The notes under the pieces: model-generated
The model's database searches: none
The model's input: the letters and a program-made list of their open reading frames with translations, nothing else
Told to the model about the DNA's origin: nothing
Position numbers and translations under genes: made by a program
Origin: an uncultured Ruminiclostridium sp.
GTDB taxonomy: Bacteria > Bacillota > Clostridia > Oscillospirales > Acutalibacteraceae
Reading direction: 5' to 3'
Length of the DNA: 64,000 bases
Assembly: GCA_902490005.1 (NCBI GenBank)
Contig: CABUCM010000005.1
Coordinates: 40,482 to 104,481 of the forward strand
Part shown: positions 1-8,568 of the stretch, one piece after another
Numbering within the stretch: position 1 is the first letter of the stretch
How the letters are laid out: the number at the start of each line of letters is the position of its first letter

Positions 1-132
1 AAAGGCGTCCCCGGCGGCGCAGGCGGCTACCGTGCCGTTGGCGCTCATTTTCACCGGCGTACCCGCCGGTATCGCGGCTGCGGCCTCAAAGGTGGCGATG
101 TTCTTTCCGAACCCTGCGAATGAAACATTCAT
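1..132 (-). CDS. Phage structural protein, N-terminal part (possible capsid decoration/cement protein)
   Basis: This frame starts at an ATG (130-132) preceded by a strong AGGAGG and runs off the left edge after 44 codons. The visible N-terminus (MNVSFAGFGKNIATF...) continues with an Ala/Gly-rich stretch reading like 'aGtpVKmsanGtVaaC'. That pattern resembles DUF2190-type capsid cement or decoration proteins. It lies 89 bp downstream of the prohead protease gene on the same strand, where tailed phages usually place decoration or major capsid genes. The structural role follows from position and this short similarity only. It is too short here to name a family firmly. Confidence 0.5.
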   Translation of the reverse strand, partial: MNVSFAGFGKNIATFEAAAAIPAGTPVKMSANGTVAACAAGDAF

Positions 133-221
133 GCTATTTTCCTCCTAGATCGTTAATATAGTTTTTCAGTCCCGGCGCTAGGCCGGGATTTTTGACCTCT
201 TATTCCGGGAATCTCTTTCCG

Positions 222-1205
222 CTAAATTTTAAATTCCGCGTTTTCCAAGGGCGCGCTTTCCGTTTTCACCCCTGCAAGCTGCGGTTTAGGCGGCAGAAGC
301 TTTTCGCTTTCCTGCCGGTAGGCCTTATGAAAAGCCTTCAGCTCCTCCAGGGTCATTCGCTTGGCCACCTGCTCCATCACCTGCTTTGGCACGCCGGGCT
401 GGGCCAATAAAGAAAGGCGTACGACCTCCTGCTGAAGCTCCCGCTCATATGCCTCTCCCGCTTTTGCCTTTTGGGTCAGCTCGCAAAGATAGCCGGAAAA
501 AATCTTGCATTCCTCCGGGGTAAGCGCCACTTCCTTTTCCTCTAAAAACGCCTTGACGATATCGCTGTTGCTTCTTATCTTTTTTTCAGATGGCGTATAC
601 ATTTTAATCACTCCCGCTTCCCGCTGGGCCGGCACCGCCACAAAGGACCACTCATACGCGTCGTAAGGGTCGTCCAGAACGGTACAGCACAGCCTGCCGT
701 CATAGGTCTTTCCCTTTTGATGGCGGCAGTTTCCATTTTTCAGGTCCTCGCCGCAGACGGAGCAGCGCAGCCGGTTCACGGCGCAGCCTACGCTCACTTC
801 CTTTTTAATGCCGGAATCCAGCTCTGTAATAAAATCCTGATTTTTGCCGGTTCTGGGAAGATAAGCCCTGGCCACCAGCCGGCTGTAAGGCTCTCCCAGC
901 TGAGTTTCCCGTCCCGGCAGGGTCTCCACCTGGCAGTGGTAAATCCGTGCCGTTTGGCCGCCGGACCGAAGGCTGTGGTCAAAAATGCCGGTTTTCCCTA
1001 AAAACAGCTCCTTCAGCTTTTCCAGGGCCTCCTTGGTAAAGCATTCAAAGTCACGGTCCACCTGGTTGTCGCAGAGCACCACAGAAAAAGCGTATAGCTC
1101 CTCGGCCTGGAACTCCCGCCGGGTATACCGGTTGATTTTCTCCAGTTCCTGGGGGCTTACCGCTCCATTTTCCGCCTTTTGCTTCAGTAAATATCCTTCC
1201 TTCAT
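222..1205 (-). CDS. Prohead protease-like protein with zinc-finger insert and scaffold-like C-terminus
   Basis: 327 residues. The N-terminal part (about 35-195) looks like a phage prohead maturation protease of the HK97/U35 type: a 'DRDFE.FT.EAL' opening, a candidate catalytic His in 'GIFDHS' (H77) and a candidate catalytic Ser in 'EVSVGCAV' (S138). Between these and the conserved 'WSFVAVPAQ' sits a CxxC-x8-CxH motif (C148, C151, C160, H162) that could bind zinc. The last 120 residues are charged, helical and scaffold-like. Such proteases cleave themselves and the scaffold during head assembly. The start overlaps the portal stop as ATGA, so the two genes are translationally coupled. The fold assignment is by motif and gene order, not by alignment. 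Confidence 0.7.
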   Translation of the reverse strand: MKEGYLLKQKAENGAVSPQELEKINRYTRREFQAEELYAFSVVLCDNQVDRDFECFTKEALEKLKELFLGKTGIFDHSLRSGGQTARIYHCQVETLPGRETQLGEPYSRLVARAYLPRTGKNQDFITELDSGIKKEVSVGCAVNRLRCSVCGEDLKNGNCRHQKGKTYDGRLCCTVLDDPYDAYEWSFVAVPAQREAGVIKMYTPSEKKIRSNSDIVKAFLEEKEVALTPEECKIFSGYLCELTQKAKAGEAYERELQQEVVRLSLLAQPGVPKQVMEQVAKRMTLEELKAFHKAYRQESEKLLPPKPQLAGVKTESAPLENAEFKI

Positions 1206-2386
1206 TGGTTTCCTCCTTCCATCGGCGCTTCCTGGTTTTGGCTGGGGTCTAACGTCTGCTCAATCTGCATGGCCCTGGCGGTTAACAGCCTCGCGTTGGC
1301 CAGCTCTACCGCGTCTTGTAGGTTGATATCATCCCACACCACGGAATATTCCGGGGAATACCCATGGAGCCGGAGCCACAGCGAGCACACCCTTCCCACC
1401 ACCGGGGTCAAAAGCCGGCGGTAGGACTCCAGCTCGCTGGTCAGAATATCCGCCTGCTGGGCTGACATCCGCTCGGTGGTGGACCAGGAAAGCCCCAGCA
1501 GAAACGGCGGGATAGAAAGCTTGGCCACAATCTGCTCCAGCATCTGGCGCACCGGCACCTGGCTGTCCAAAATCTGGTTGTCCGCGCCGATGGTCTGGAT
1601 TTTCACATTTCCCACCGCCACAAAGTCGCTGACATCCCCGCCGCTTTTCATGGCTTTCCGCCATTCCTGGGCGATCTGCATGGCCCGCTCCTTGGTATAG
1701 GCCCGCTCTCCGCCGTCGCCCGGCTGATAGGTCACCGCGAAGCGGACGTTTCCCACCCGCTCCCAGTTTAAACCGATGCTGTTGTAAATCTTCAAAAGCA
1801 CAGAGCTGACAAAAGGAAGCCCCTTTAAAATGGATTCTCCCAGCAGGTCTCCCGGCCGGGGGCTTAAGGTGGAAACGGAGATCAGCTCCGGCCGCTGGAC
1901 CAAAAGCCAATTGCCCGCGCCATCCCTGCTGTAAATCTTCAAATCCAAAGGGCTGTCCCCGGTGCGCAGCTCCACGTCCTCCAGGGAAGCGTTATACAAG
2001 GCGGAGATCTCTTTCCCGTCCTGGGACACAACAATTTCCCCTAAGGAAGTCCCATAGGACAGAAGCTGTTCCAGATAAATCCCCAGGAATGTCTCCATCC
2101 CCGTACCGCAGGCGTTCACCTGCACCGACTGTAAAAATTGGTTCAGCCCCGCCTGTGCCCGGCGGCTTTCGCACTGAACGGAAACGCCGCCCACCAGCCG
2201 CACAATCTTGCAGATGGCCGCGTCGATGATAGGGACCGTCAGGCGCAGGGTGTCGTATAGCTTTCGTTCCATGCCCGCGGCCTGGTAGCGGTCCAGGGTT
2301 CCTGAAAAGGCCCCGCCTCTTCCCCCGGATACCGTCTGTACCGCCGCCGTGGGCTCCATAGGCCTTTTCTTTCCAAAAAGCTTCAT
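1202..2386 (-). CDS. Phage portal protein
   Basis: 394 residues, a normal length for a portal. Portal proteins form the dodecameric ring at the capsid vertex through which the terminase pumps DNA. Supporting features are the position between the terminase large subunit and the prohead protease, the stretch 'LLKIYNSIGLNWERVGNVRFAV', and the C-terminal 'KLSIPPFLLGLSWSTTERMSAQQAD' followed by long helices, which is typical of the portal stem and clip. Its stop overlaps the protease start by 4 bp. It is 74 bp downstream of the terminase gene. I see no frameshift, so the module is not obviously decayed here. Confidence 0.82.
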   Translation of the reverse strand: MKLFGKKRPMEPTAAVQTVSGGRGGAFSGTLDRYQAAGMERKLYDTLRLTVPIIDAAICKIVRLVGGVSVQCESRRAQAGLNQFLQSVQVNACGTGMETFLGIYLEQLLSYGTSLGEIVVSQDGKEISALYNASLEDVELRTGDSPLDLKIYSRDGAGNWLLVQRPELISVSTLSPRPGDLLGESILKGLPFVSSVLLKIYNSIGLNWERVGNVRFAVTYQPGDGGERAYTKERAMQIAQEWRKAMKSGGDVSDFVAVGNVKIQTIGADNQILDSQVPVRQMLEQIVAKLSIPPFLLGLSWSTTERMSAQQADILTSELESYRRLLTPVVGRVCSLWLRLHGYSPEYSVVWDDINLQDAVELANARLLTARAMQIEQTLDPSQNQEAPMEGGNQ

Positions 2387-2460
2387 AGCCCGCGGCTAAT
2401 TCTCTTTGCCGGGTAGTAATTCATCCTTCGCCTTGCCCCCTTTCCATATCCTGTCTCAAA

Positions 2461-3723
2461 TTAAAATCCTCCTGTGCGCCTGTTGGCGAATACGATAAAA
2501 TCCTCCTGTTCATCCCAAAGGGCGGTTGCCACGAAATACCGGATGTCATCCATCGCGTGGTCGTTCTCCTTCACTGGGGAATCCTTGTTTCCCGCAGGGT
2601 CCCAGCGGTATAAGCCGAATTCCCGAATACTGTCCTTACAGGGCAGGCAGATTTCGATAGCGCCCTCCTTCAACGCGGTGGACACCTGGCGTATGCCATC
2701 CAGAACGCTGTTTTTTGCCGGGACCACCCGGTACTCTCCATGGCGGCGGATCACCTCCTGGAAGCTTGCCGCCGATGGGTCCACAATGACGCAGCGGGGC
2801 TTTCTGGTTCCAAGCAGGCCTATGAGCCCCTGATAATGCTCCTCGTCGGTTTTTGGGCCGCCGTCCCGCTTGGAATCATAGTAATACTCCTTCAGCCGGT
2901 ACCATACGCCCTCCCGCCGTCCCCATAAACCAAAGGAGGCAGGGTTCACCGTTCCATAGTCGCAGGAAACGATAAACTCCTGAAAAGGGCCTTCCGGCGG
3001 CGGGAGGAACCTGCTTTTCTCCTCCATAAAGGGATAAACAAGCCCTTCGGCCGCCACCCATTTGCCCTCAATAAACCGCTGGTAAAAGCTGCCGGAATAT
3101 AAGCCCTGATACCGCTCGATCATTTTTTCGGAAAGGGAGGGGTTATCCTCCATGCGGAAATGGAGATAATAGGCGTTTTTTTCGTCCCGTTTTTGGATCC
3201 ATTCCTCATAGAACCAGTGCCTGGGATGCTCCGGGTTGCAGTTAAACCAGAACTTAGACCCCTCTACCGAACACCGGGCCAGAGCCTGTTCAACAAAGGA
3301 CCTGGGCATCAGCGCCACCTCGTCCAGCAAAATCCCCGCCAGGGTGATGCCCTGTATCATAGCCGACGCCCCTTCGTCCTTGCCCCCGAAAAGGTAAAAC
3401 CGGTTGGTCCTGCCCTTTTGGGTCACCTCCAGCAGGTTTTCTCCCGCCTTTACCCGGACAGAAAACCCCAGCTCCTTTAAAATCGGCAGAATTGGCGTCA
3501 CCAGGTTCCGTTTCAGGGAACGTATGGTTTTGCCGCACAGGGCAAAGCTTTGCTGGTCGAACCGGTAAAAGCACCAGGCGAAAAAGGAAACCCCCATGCA
3601 AACGGTTTTGCCGCTTCGCACGGCGCCGTCGCAAATCACCGCGTCGCAGCCGGCGTAGGGGCTGTTTTTGCACCACCAGGAAAGGGCTTGCAGCTGCCGG
3701 ATAGAAAACTCCCGGAACTTCAA
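2461..3723 (-). CDS. Phage terminase large subunit, PBSX family
   Basis: 420 residues. This is the DNA-packaging motor and headful nuclease. The ATPase half has a Walker A 'GAVRSGKT' (residues 33-40) and a Walker B 'ILLDEVA' (D134-E135). The RNase H-like nuclease half shows acidic residues in the expected order: 'VSCDYGT' (D255), 'VIVDPSA' (D315) and 'AMDDIRY' (D392, D393). All key residues appear intact. The start overlaps the stop of the upstream small gene (3720-3723), as is usual for terminase pairs. The family assignment to PBSX/Terminase_3 is from motif layout and is confident. Confidence 0.92.
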   Translation of the reverse strand: MKFREFSIRQLQALSWWCKNSPYAGCDAVICDGAVRSGKTVCMGVSFFAWCFYRFDQQSFALCGKTIRSLKRNLVTPILPILKELGFSVRVKAGENLLEVTQKGRTNRFYLFGGKDEGASAMIQGITLAGILLDEVALMPRSFVEQALARCSVEGSKFWFNCNPEHPRHWFYEEWIQKRDEKNAYYLHFRMEDNPSLSEKMIERYQGLYSGSFYQRFIEGKWVAAEGLVYPFMEEKSRFLPPPEGPFQEFIVSCDYGTVNPASFGLWGRREGVWYRLKEYYYDSKRDGGPKTDEEHYQGLIGLLGTRKPRCVIVDPSAASFQEVIRRHGEYRVVPAKNSVLDGIRQVSTALKEGAIEICLPCKDSIREFGLYRWDPAGNKDSPVKENDHAMDDIRYFVATALWDEQEDFIVFANRRTGGF

Positions 3724-4049
3724 GCTTTTTCCTCCTCCTTTTGCTGTTGCAGCAGCTTGGCGCTGTTTTCCAGCGCCTCATAAAAAGGAGGCGCTTCCGT
3801 TTCCCCCTGCCCGGTGATTTCTTCCAGCTTTTCCAAAGCCTTCAGCCGGTCAAAAAATTTAATTTCCATGGCGCCTTCTTTCATTCTGCGGATTTCCGCC
3901 ACATTGAAAAAATTCATTTTCCCTAAGGCCCTGGGGTTTGGCTCCTCCATAAACAGCAATTTGATCGCGTCGGCGATGGAACCAAAAGCTAACTGCTGAT
4001 AGCCCTGGTAAATCTCTTCCTTTATCTCGTTTTCCTTGTTAGAAAGCAT
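3720..4049 (-). CDS. Putative terminase small subunit
   Basis: 109 residues, acidic and largely helical, with no motif I can name. The role is inferred from position. It sits immediately upstream of, and overlaps by 4 bp, the terminase large subunit, which is where terS lies in tailed phages. Terminase small subunits bind the packaging site and vary strongly in sequence, so lack of recognition is expected. It is the first gene of the visible phage module. Between it and the htrA terminator (4239) there are about 190 bp with no integrase, repressor or att-like repeat that I could see. Confidence 0.6.
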   Translation of the reverse strand: MLSNKENEIKEEIYQGYQQLAFGSIADAIKLLFMEEPNPRALGKMNFFNVAEIRRMKEGAMEIKFFDRLKALEKLEEITGQGETEAPPFYEALENSAKLLQQQKEEEKA

Positions 4050-4238
4050 GTCGCACCTCCGTCCTTTCCAACCCTAGGTTTCCGCCGGCGGTTTTTGCCC
4101 TAAAGTTCCGAAGCCGCCGAAAAAATCCTAAAAAAGAAATTTTGCTATTCATTCCGGCTGAGAGGCCCCGCCTTCAAGGAATTTTTTAAGCGCGGTTCCA
4201 CCTTAGAAACCACGAAGAGCCATTTAGGCGCAAAAAAA

Positions 4239-4265
4239 GAGCCACGGAATCAAATTCCGTGGCTC
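4239..4265 (-). terminator. Rho-independent terminator of htrA
   Basis: A perfect 12-bp stem (GAGCCACGGAAT/ATTCCGTGGCTC) with a 3-nt loop, followed on the minus strand by a T7 tract (4232-4238). It lies 16 bp after the htrA stop and separates the operon from the phage module. Confidence 0.9.
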
Positions 4266-4280
4266 CGCCTGTTTTATTTT

Positions 4281-6191
4281 TTACGGGGCTTCCGAAGAAA
4301 CCGCGCTTTGCGTCTCTCCCTTATCCTCTAACAGCGTGACCTCGATTTCAAAGGTCCTGGCTTTCTGGTCCCCGCTTGCCTGGCGATAGATGCTCAGTTT
4401 CACCTTATCTCCCGCCTTAAACTTTTCCAGTTGGCTGTACAAGCTATTGGAGGTGGTGGTTTCCACTCCGTTGATGGCGGTAATAATATCCCCGATTTCC
4501 GCGCCTTTCCCAGGCAGCTCGCTGTCGTCGGAAAACCCGACGATCACCAAGCCCTGGGGCACGTTATACATCTGCGCCTCATAGGAGGACAGGCTGCGTA
4601 TGGTGATGCCCAGCCGCACCCGGTCGGACACATAACCATTTTTGACGATGTCGTTGATGACATCCTTGGCGATGTTGGTGGGAATGGCAAAGCAGATGCC
4701 CTCGATCTCGGTAGTAGTTATCTTTGCGGCGTTAATGCCCACGACCTGCCCGTAAAGGTTCAGAAGGGCGCCGCCGGAGCTGCCTGGGTTAATGGCGGCG
4801 TCGGTCTGGATATACTGCATATTGATGGAGGACATGGTCACCGTGCGGTTCACGGCGGAAACCATACCCTTTGTCAGGGTATTGGTAAAATTCTCTCCCG
4901 CTACGCCTGGATTTCCCAGAGAAAGCACCGTATCCCCCACCTTCAGCTGGTCGGAATCCGCGAACTCCGCGGGAGTCAGGCCGGTGGCGTTAATTTTCAG
5001 TACCGCGATATCCGTCCGCTTGTCATAGCCGACGATCTGGGCCGGATATTCCTTATCCTCTTCATTTTCATCCCGGCCTGTGAATACCACCTTTACCGGG
5101 TACTGGTTGGAATCCCCCACCACGTGGGAATTGGTGACGATATAGCCGTCCTCAGAAAACACGATGCCGGACCCGGAACTGATGGGGCTGTCGGTCAGGT
5201 CGGAGCCCTGGCCGTAGGTGACCACCGCCACCACGCTGTGCTTCACTTTTTCATAGACCTGGTTGGGGGTCATCATGCCGTCCTGGGGAATTTCCTCGAT
5301 CTCCAGCAGCTTTTGGTCATCCTGCGGGGCCGGCGCGGAAGAACTTGTCTGCGGCGGCCCCCCGGCGCCCTGGCCGAACCAGCCGGAGGCCAGACCCACG
5401 CTGTAAAGAACCATGGCCGCCCCCAGCAGAACCAGCACGACGCCGATCACCCACAGGAACACCTTGGTTTTCTTATTCATTTTCTTTTTTTCCGGCGGCT
5501 CCGGGGGTTGGCTCTCCGGCGGCTGGGTTACCGGGGGCTGAGGCGGAACCACAGGCTCCGCGGCCGGAACCGGCGGCTGAGGCCGGTACCCCTGATAACC
5601 TGGCTGCCCCTGATAATAGCCGGGCCGCGGGGGATAGCCATAGGGCGCCTGATTGTGATAAGGATTGGGCGCCTGATAAGGCGGCCTGCCGTAATAATTA
5701 GGCGGTGTTTGTCTTTGCTGGGGATACCAGCCTGCATATTGATTCTGGCCATACACGGGCTGCTGGGGCGCCTGGTAATACGGCGCCTGCCTGCCGGGAT
5801 CCGGCGCTGGCGGCGGAGGGGCCTGATCCCCTTGCCGGGTAAATTCCGGCTCTGAGGAGGAAGGCCAAAAGCCCGATGAAGGCGCATCCTTTGCCGGCTC
5901 CCCGGCCGGGGCTTCTTCCTCCCGGGCTTCCAAGGCAGACGGCTCATCCCCAGGCTGGCTGTGGGATAATGCCGGCTCTTCCCATGGGGCCTCCTGGGGT
6001 TCTTCCGGTTCTTCCGCAAAAGGCGGCGGGTTCGGCGCCTCCGGTTCATCAGCCATTGGGGAACCGGAAGAGGATGAAATCTCCCTGTCACCCTCGCCTA
6101 CGGACGCGGCCTCCTCCTGAGCGGTTTCAGGCCCGGTTACCGTTTCTTCCCCAAGCCCGCTGGAATTTTCCGGCCATTCTCTATCCGTCAT
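4281..6191 (-). CDS. htrA: Membrane-anchored HtrA/DegP-type serine protease with PDZ domain
   Basis: 636 residues. Layout: a cytoplasmic tail of about 240 residues, acidic then Pro/Tyr/Gln-rich; one transmembrane helix (about 243-270); a trypsin-like domain (about 310-515) with the triad H356 (TNSHVV), D394 (RTDIAVL) and S472 (NPGSSGGAL); and one PDZ domain (about 520-610) with a carboxylate loop in 'QGLVIVGF'. HtrA proteases degrade misfolded proteins outside the membrane. The gene begins 21 bp after a histidine kinase gene and is probably co-transcribed with the two-component system, as in CssRS-HtrA envelope-stress circuits. The unusual part is the long N-terminal tail. The family is certain; the stress role is inferred from context. 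Confidence 0.95.
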   Translation of the reverse strand: MTDREWPENSSGLGEETVTGPETAQEEAASVGEGDREISSSSGSPMADEPEAPNPPPFAEEPEEPQEAPWEEPALSHSQPGDEPSALEAREEEAPAGEPAKDAPSSGFWPSSSEPEFTRQGDQAPPPPAPDPGRQAPYYQAPQQPVYGQNQYAGWYPQQRQTPPNYYGRPPYQAPNPYHNQAPYGYPPRPGYYQGQPGYQGYRPQPPVPAAEPVVPPQPPVTQPPESQPPEPPEKKKMNKKTKVFLWVIGVVLVLLGAAMVLYSVGLASGWFGQGAGGPPQTSSSAPAPQDDQKLLEIEEIPQDGMMTPNQVYEKVKHSVVAVVTYGQGSDLTDSPISSGSGIVFSEDGYIVTNSHVVGDSNQYPVKVVFTGRDENEEDKEYPAQIVGYDKRTDIAVLKINATGLTPAEFADSDQLKVGDTVLSLGNPGVAGENFTNTLTKGMVSAVNRTVTMSSINMQYIQTDAAINPGSSGGALLNLYGQVVGINAAKITTTEIEGICFAIPTNIAKDVINDIVKNGYVSDRVRLGITIRSLSSYEAQMYNVPQGLVIVGFSDDSELPGKGAEIGDIITAINGVETTTSNSLYSQLEKFKAGDKVKLSIYRQASGDQKARTFEIEVTLLEDKGETQSAVSSEAP

Positions 6192-6212
6192 GATAACACT
6201 CCTTGCTGTATT

Positions 6213-7682
6213 TTATTCGGTCAATAGCGGTGGTTGTTCCTCCGGCTGTTTTGGCAGCCAGAATTCAAACTCACAGTACTCGCCTTCCACGCTGCTGACG
6301 GTGATGTCGCCGCCATGGAGTTTAATAATGGTCCTTACAATATAAAGTCCCAAGCCCATACCGTTTTTATCCATGCTTCTGGACTTATCGGTCTTATAAA
6401 ACTTATCGAAAATCAACGGGATCTCGTCGGCGGAAATTCCCTGGCCGCTGTTTCTGATCTTGATGACGGCCTTTGTGCCTTTATCCAAAATCCGCGCATC
6501 GATATATCCCTGCGGGTTGACGAACTTCACGGCGTTTTCCACCAGATTATAAACCACCTGGTGAATCATATCCGGATCGCCCTCCACAAAAATAGCGGGA
6601 GCGTCCTCCAGGCCCCGGATCTCCACCTCTTTTTTCTCGATGCTGTCCTCAAAGGTAATCATGACCGACAGGACAATATCCCTCAGTTCAAAGCAGGTTT
6701 TGTTCATCCGCAGCTCGCCGTTGTCGATTCTGGAAAGATCCAGCATGGTTTTCACCAGCCGGGAAAGCCGTTTCACCTCATCGGACACGATCTTCAAATA
6801 ATAATTCTGCTTATCCGGCGGAATGGTGCCGTCTAAAATGCCGTCGATAAAGCCGGCGATGGTCGTCATCGGCGTTTTTAATTCATGGGAAACATTGGCG
6901 ATAAAGCTTCTTCTGGTGCCCTCGGAGGAAGACAGGGAAGCCGCCATATTGTTAAACGCCACGGCCAGTTCTCCAATCTCATCGTCGCTGGTCACCGGCA
7001 CGCGCCTTGAGAAATCCCCGGAGCCAAAGCACCGGGCGGCTTCCGCCATTTCCCGCAGAGGACGCACCATTTTATATGAGAACAGGCCCACGGCAAAAAA
7101 GGAAATGGTCAGCGCCGCGATAGCGGCGAACAGGAACATCTTCAGCACATCGTTTCGGAACGCGGTGAGATAAAACGCGTTCGTGGAAGTGAACACCGCG
7201 CCCACCTGGACGCCCCCCTCCGTCGCCACCGGCACCCCCACGGTAAAATGGGAATAGGGGTATATCCCGCCCAGATTGCTGGTGCTGACAAAGCCGTTGT
7301 TCAGCACCTCTTTCATAATGGGATCGGGAACGTTCTGTTTGGTGTGGACGCAGTCGTCTCCTTCCGAACAGAGAAGGGTTCTCCCTTGGGCGTCCGTGAC
7401 GAAAATATCAGCGTTGCTGGAATCGGAGAAGGTGCTTAAAAAGCCCTGAAGCACATACCGGTTTGAAATATAATAAGCGCCGCTGTCCGCGTCCTCCACC
7501 AGGCTTTTCTGCGTCAGGGCAGCGATGCTCTCGGCGTTCCGGCGTAAAAGCTCGTTTTTGTCGTTCTGCCAGTATTGGGAGATGAAAAACAAGAGCATGG
7601 TCCCCAGCAGCAAAAAGCTGATCAGGACGATAGACATGCTGACCTGAAGGTACTTTTTAAATAAAGTCTTATGCGCGGCCAA
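6213..7682 (-). CDS. Sensor histidine kinase (HAMP, HisKA, HATPase)
   Basis: 489 residues. Two membrane helices (about 14-37 and 180-202) flank an extracytoplasmic sensor of about 140 residues. A HAMP linker (about 203-255), a HisKA H-box 'FIANVSHELKTPM' with phospho-acceptor H266, an N-box around N383 (LVENAVKF) and the ATP-lid glycines 'GMGLGLYIV' follow. The start is TTG, directly abutting the TAA of the response regulator gene (TAATTG). No nearer ATG would keep the first membrane helix complete. It should phosphorylate the adjacent response regulator. The downstream htrA gene suggests that it senses envelope or secretion stress, which is inference. Confidence 0.93.
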   Translation of the reverse strand: MAAHKTLFKKYLQVSMSIVLISFLLLGTMLLFFISQYWQNDKNELLRRNAESIAALTQKSLVEDADSGAYYISNRYVLQGFLSTFSDSSNADIFVTDAQGRTLLCSEGDDCVHTKQNVPDPIMKEVLNNGFVSTSNLGGIYPYSHFTVGVPVATEGGVQVGAVFTSTNAFYLTAFRNDVLKMFLFAAIAALTISFFAVGLFSYKMVRPLREMAEAARCFGSGDFSRRVPVTSDDEIGELAVAFNNMAASLSSSEGTRRSFIANVSHELKTPMTTIAGFIDGILDGTIPPDKQNYYLKIVSDEVKRLSRLVKTMLDLSRIDNGELRMNKTCFELRDIVLSVMITFEDSIEKKEVEIRGLEDAPAIFVEGDPDMIHQVVYNLVENAVKFVNPQGYIDARILDKGTKAVIKIRNSGQGISADEIPLIFDKFYKTDKSRSMDKNGMGLGLYIVRTIIKLHGGDITVSSVEGEYCEFEFWLPKQPEEQPPLLTE

Positions 7683-8372
7683 TTATTCCTTCACCTCGAA
7701 CTTGTAACCCACACCCCAAACCGTTTTCAGCGCCCATTTATCAGAAACGCCTTCCAGCTTTTCTCTTAGGCGTTTCACGTGAACGTCTACCGTGCGGCTG
7801 TCGCCGTAATAGTCAAAGCCCCAAACCTCATCCAGAAGCTGGTCCCGGGTAAATACCCGATTGGGGTTGCTGGCCAGGTGGTAAATCAGCTCCATCTCCT
7901 TAGGAGGCGTATCCACCTGCACGCCGTTTACCTTCAGCTCATAGTTGGTCAGGTTGATGGACAGCTTATCATATTTTACTTCCTTTACCGCTTCTCCCTG
8001 GTTTTGGCCGGTACGGCGCAGCACCGCTTTAATCCGGGCCACCACCTCCTTGGTTTCAAACGGCTTGACGATGTAGTCGTCGGCCCCCAGTTCCAGGCCT
8101 AACACCTTATCGAACACCTCGCCCTTGGCGGTAAGCATAATAATCGGCACTTGAGATTTTTTCCGGATTTCACGGCAAACCTGCCAGCCATCCAGCTGGG
8201 GCAGCATGATATCCAGCAGAATCAACTCCGGGTCCTCCCGCTCGTTTAATTCCACCGCTTCCTTACCGTCGTTGGCGATCACCACCTGATAGCCTTCCTT
8301 TTCCAGGTAAAGGCGAAGCAATTCGCATATATTCTTATCGTCGTCAACGACCATAATCTTGCCTAATTCCAT
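7683..8372 (-). CDS. OmpR/PhoB-family response regulator
   Basis: 229 residues. The receiver domain carries the acidic pocket D10-D12, phospho-acceptor D54 (LILLDIMLP) and K103 (YIVKPF). The C-terminal winged helix shows 'SRTVDVHVKRLREKLE', the usual recognition-helix region of this family. It is the first gene of the operon that continues into the histidine kinase and htrA. It probably controls its own operon and other envelope genes, although no binding site could be defined from one promoter. Length and motifs are standard. Confidence 0.96.
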   Translation of the reverse strand: MELGKIMVVDDDKNICELLRLYLEKEGYQVVIANDGKEAVELNEREDPELILLDIMLPQLDGWQVCREIRKKSQVPIIMLTAKGEVFDKVLGLELGADDYIVKPFETKEVVARIKAVLRRTGQNQGEAVKEVKYDKLSINLTNYELKVNGVQVDTPPKEMELIYHLASNPNRVFTRDQLLDEVWGFDYYGDSRTVDVHVKRLREKLEGVSDKWALKTVWGVGYKFEVKE

Positions 8373-8418
8373 TAAAATCTCTCCTTTAATGTGATTTTAG
8401 CTAAATATTATCAGACTA

Positions 8419-8450
8419 ATTATAGTACAAAGCTGTCTTTAAATGGTGAA
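8419..8450 (-). promoter_or_regulatory. Candidate promoter of the response regulator-kinase-htrA operon
   Basis: On the minus strand a perfect TATAAT (8419-8424) is preceded by TTCACC (8445-8450). The spacing of 20 bp is long. A shifted reading with TACTAT gives 17 bp. The -35 match is poor, which would suit an activator-dependent promoter. Confidence 0.5.
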
Positions 8451-8521
8451 CATTTTCTGAACCGAATCTGATTTTTTCGTGTTTTTCCGGCCTTCCAGGC
8501 CAAGCGTACGTGCCCAAAAGA

Positions 8522-8556
8522 AGAACCGCGGTTCCCAGTTTGGAAACCGCGGTTCT
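8522..8556 (-). terminator. Terminator of the arginine operon
   Basis: A 12-bp GC-rich stem (AGAACCGCGGTT and its complement) with a loop of about 10 nt, followed on the minus strand by CTTTTGGG. It lies just after the argF stop. The U-tract is short, so efficiency is uncertain. Confidence 0.7.
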
Positions 8557-8568
8557 ATTAAGATCCAA

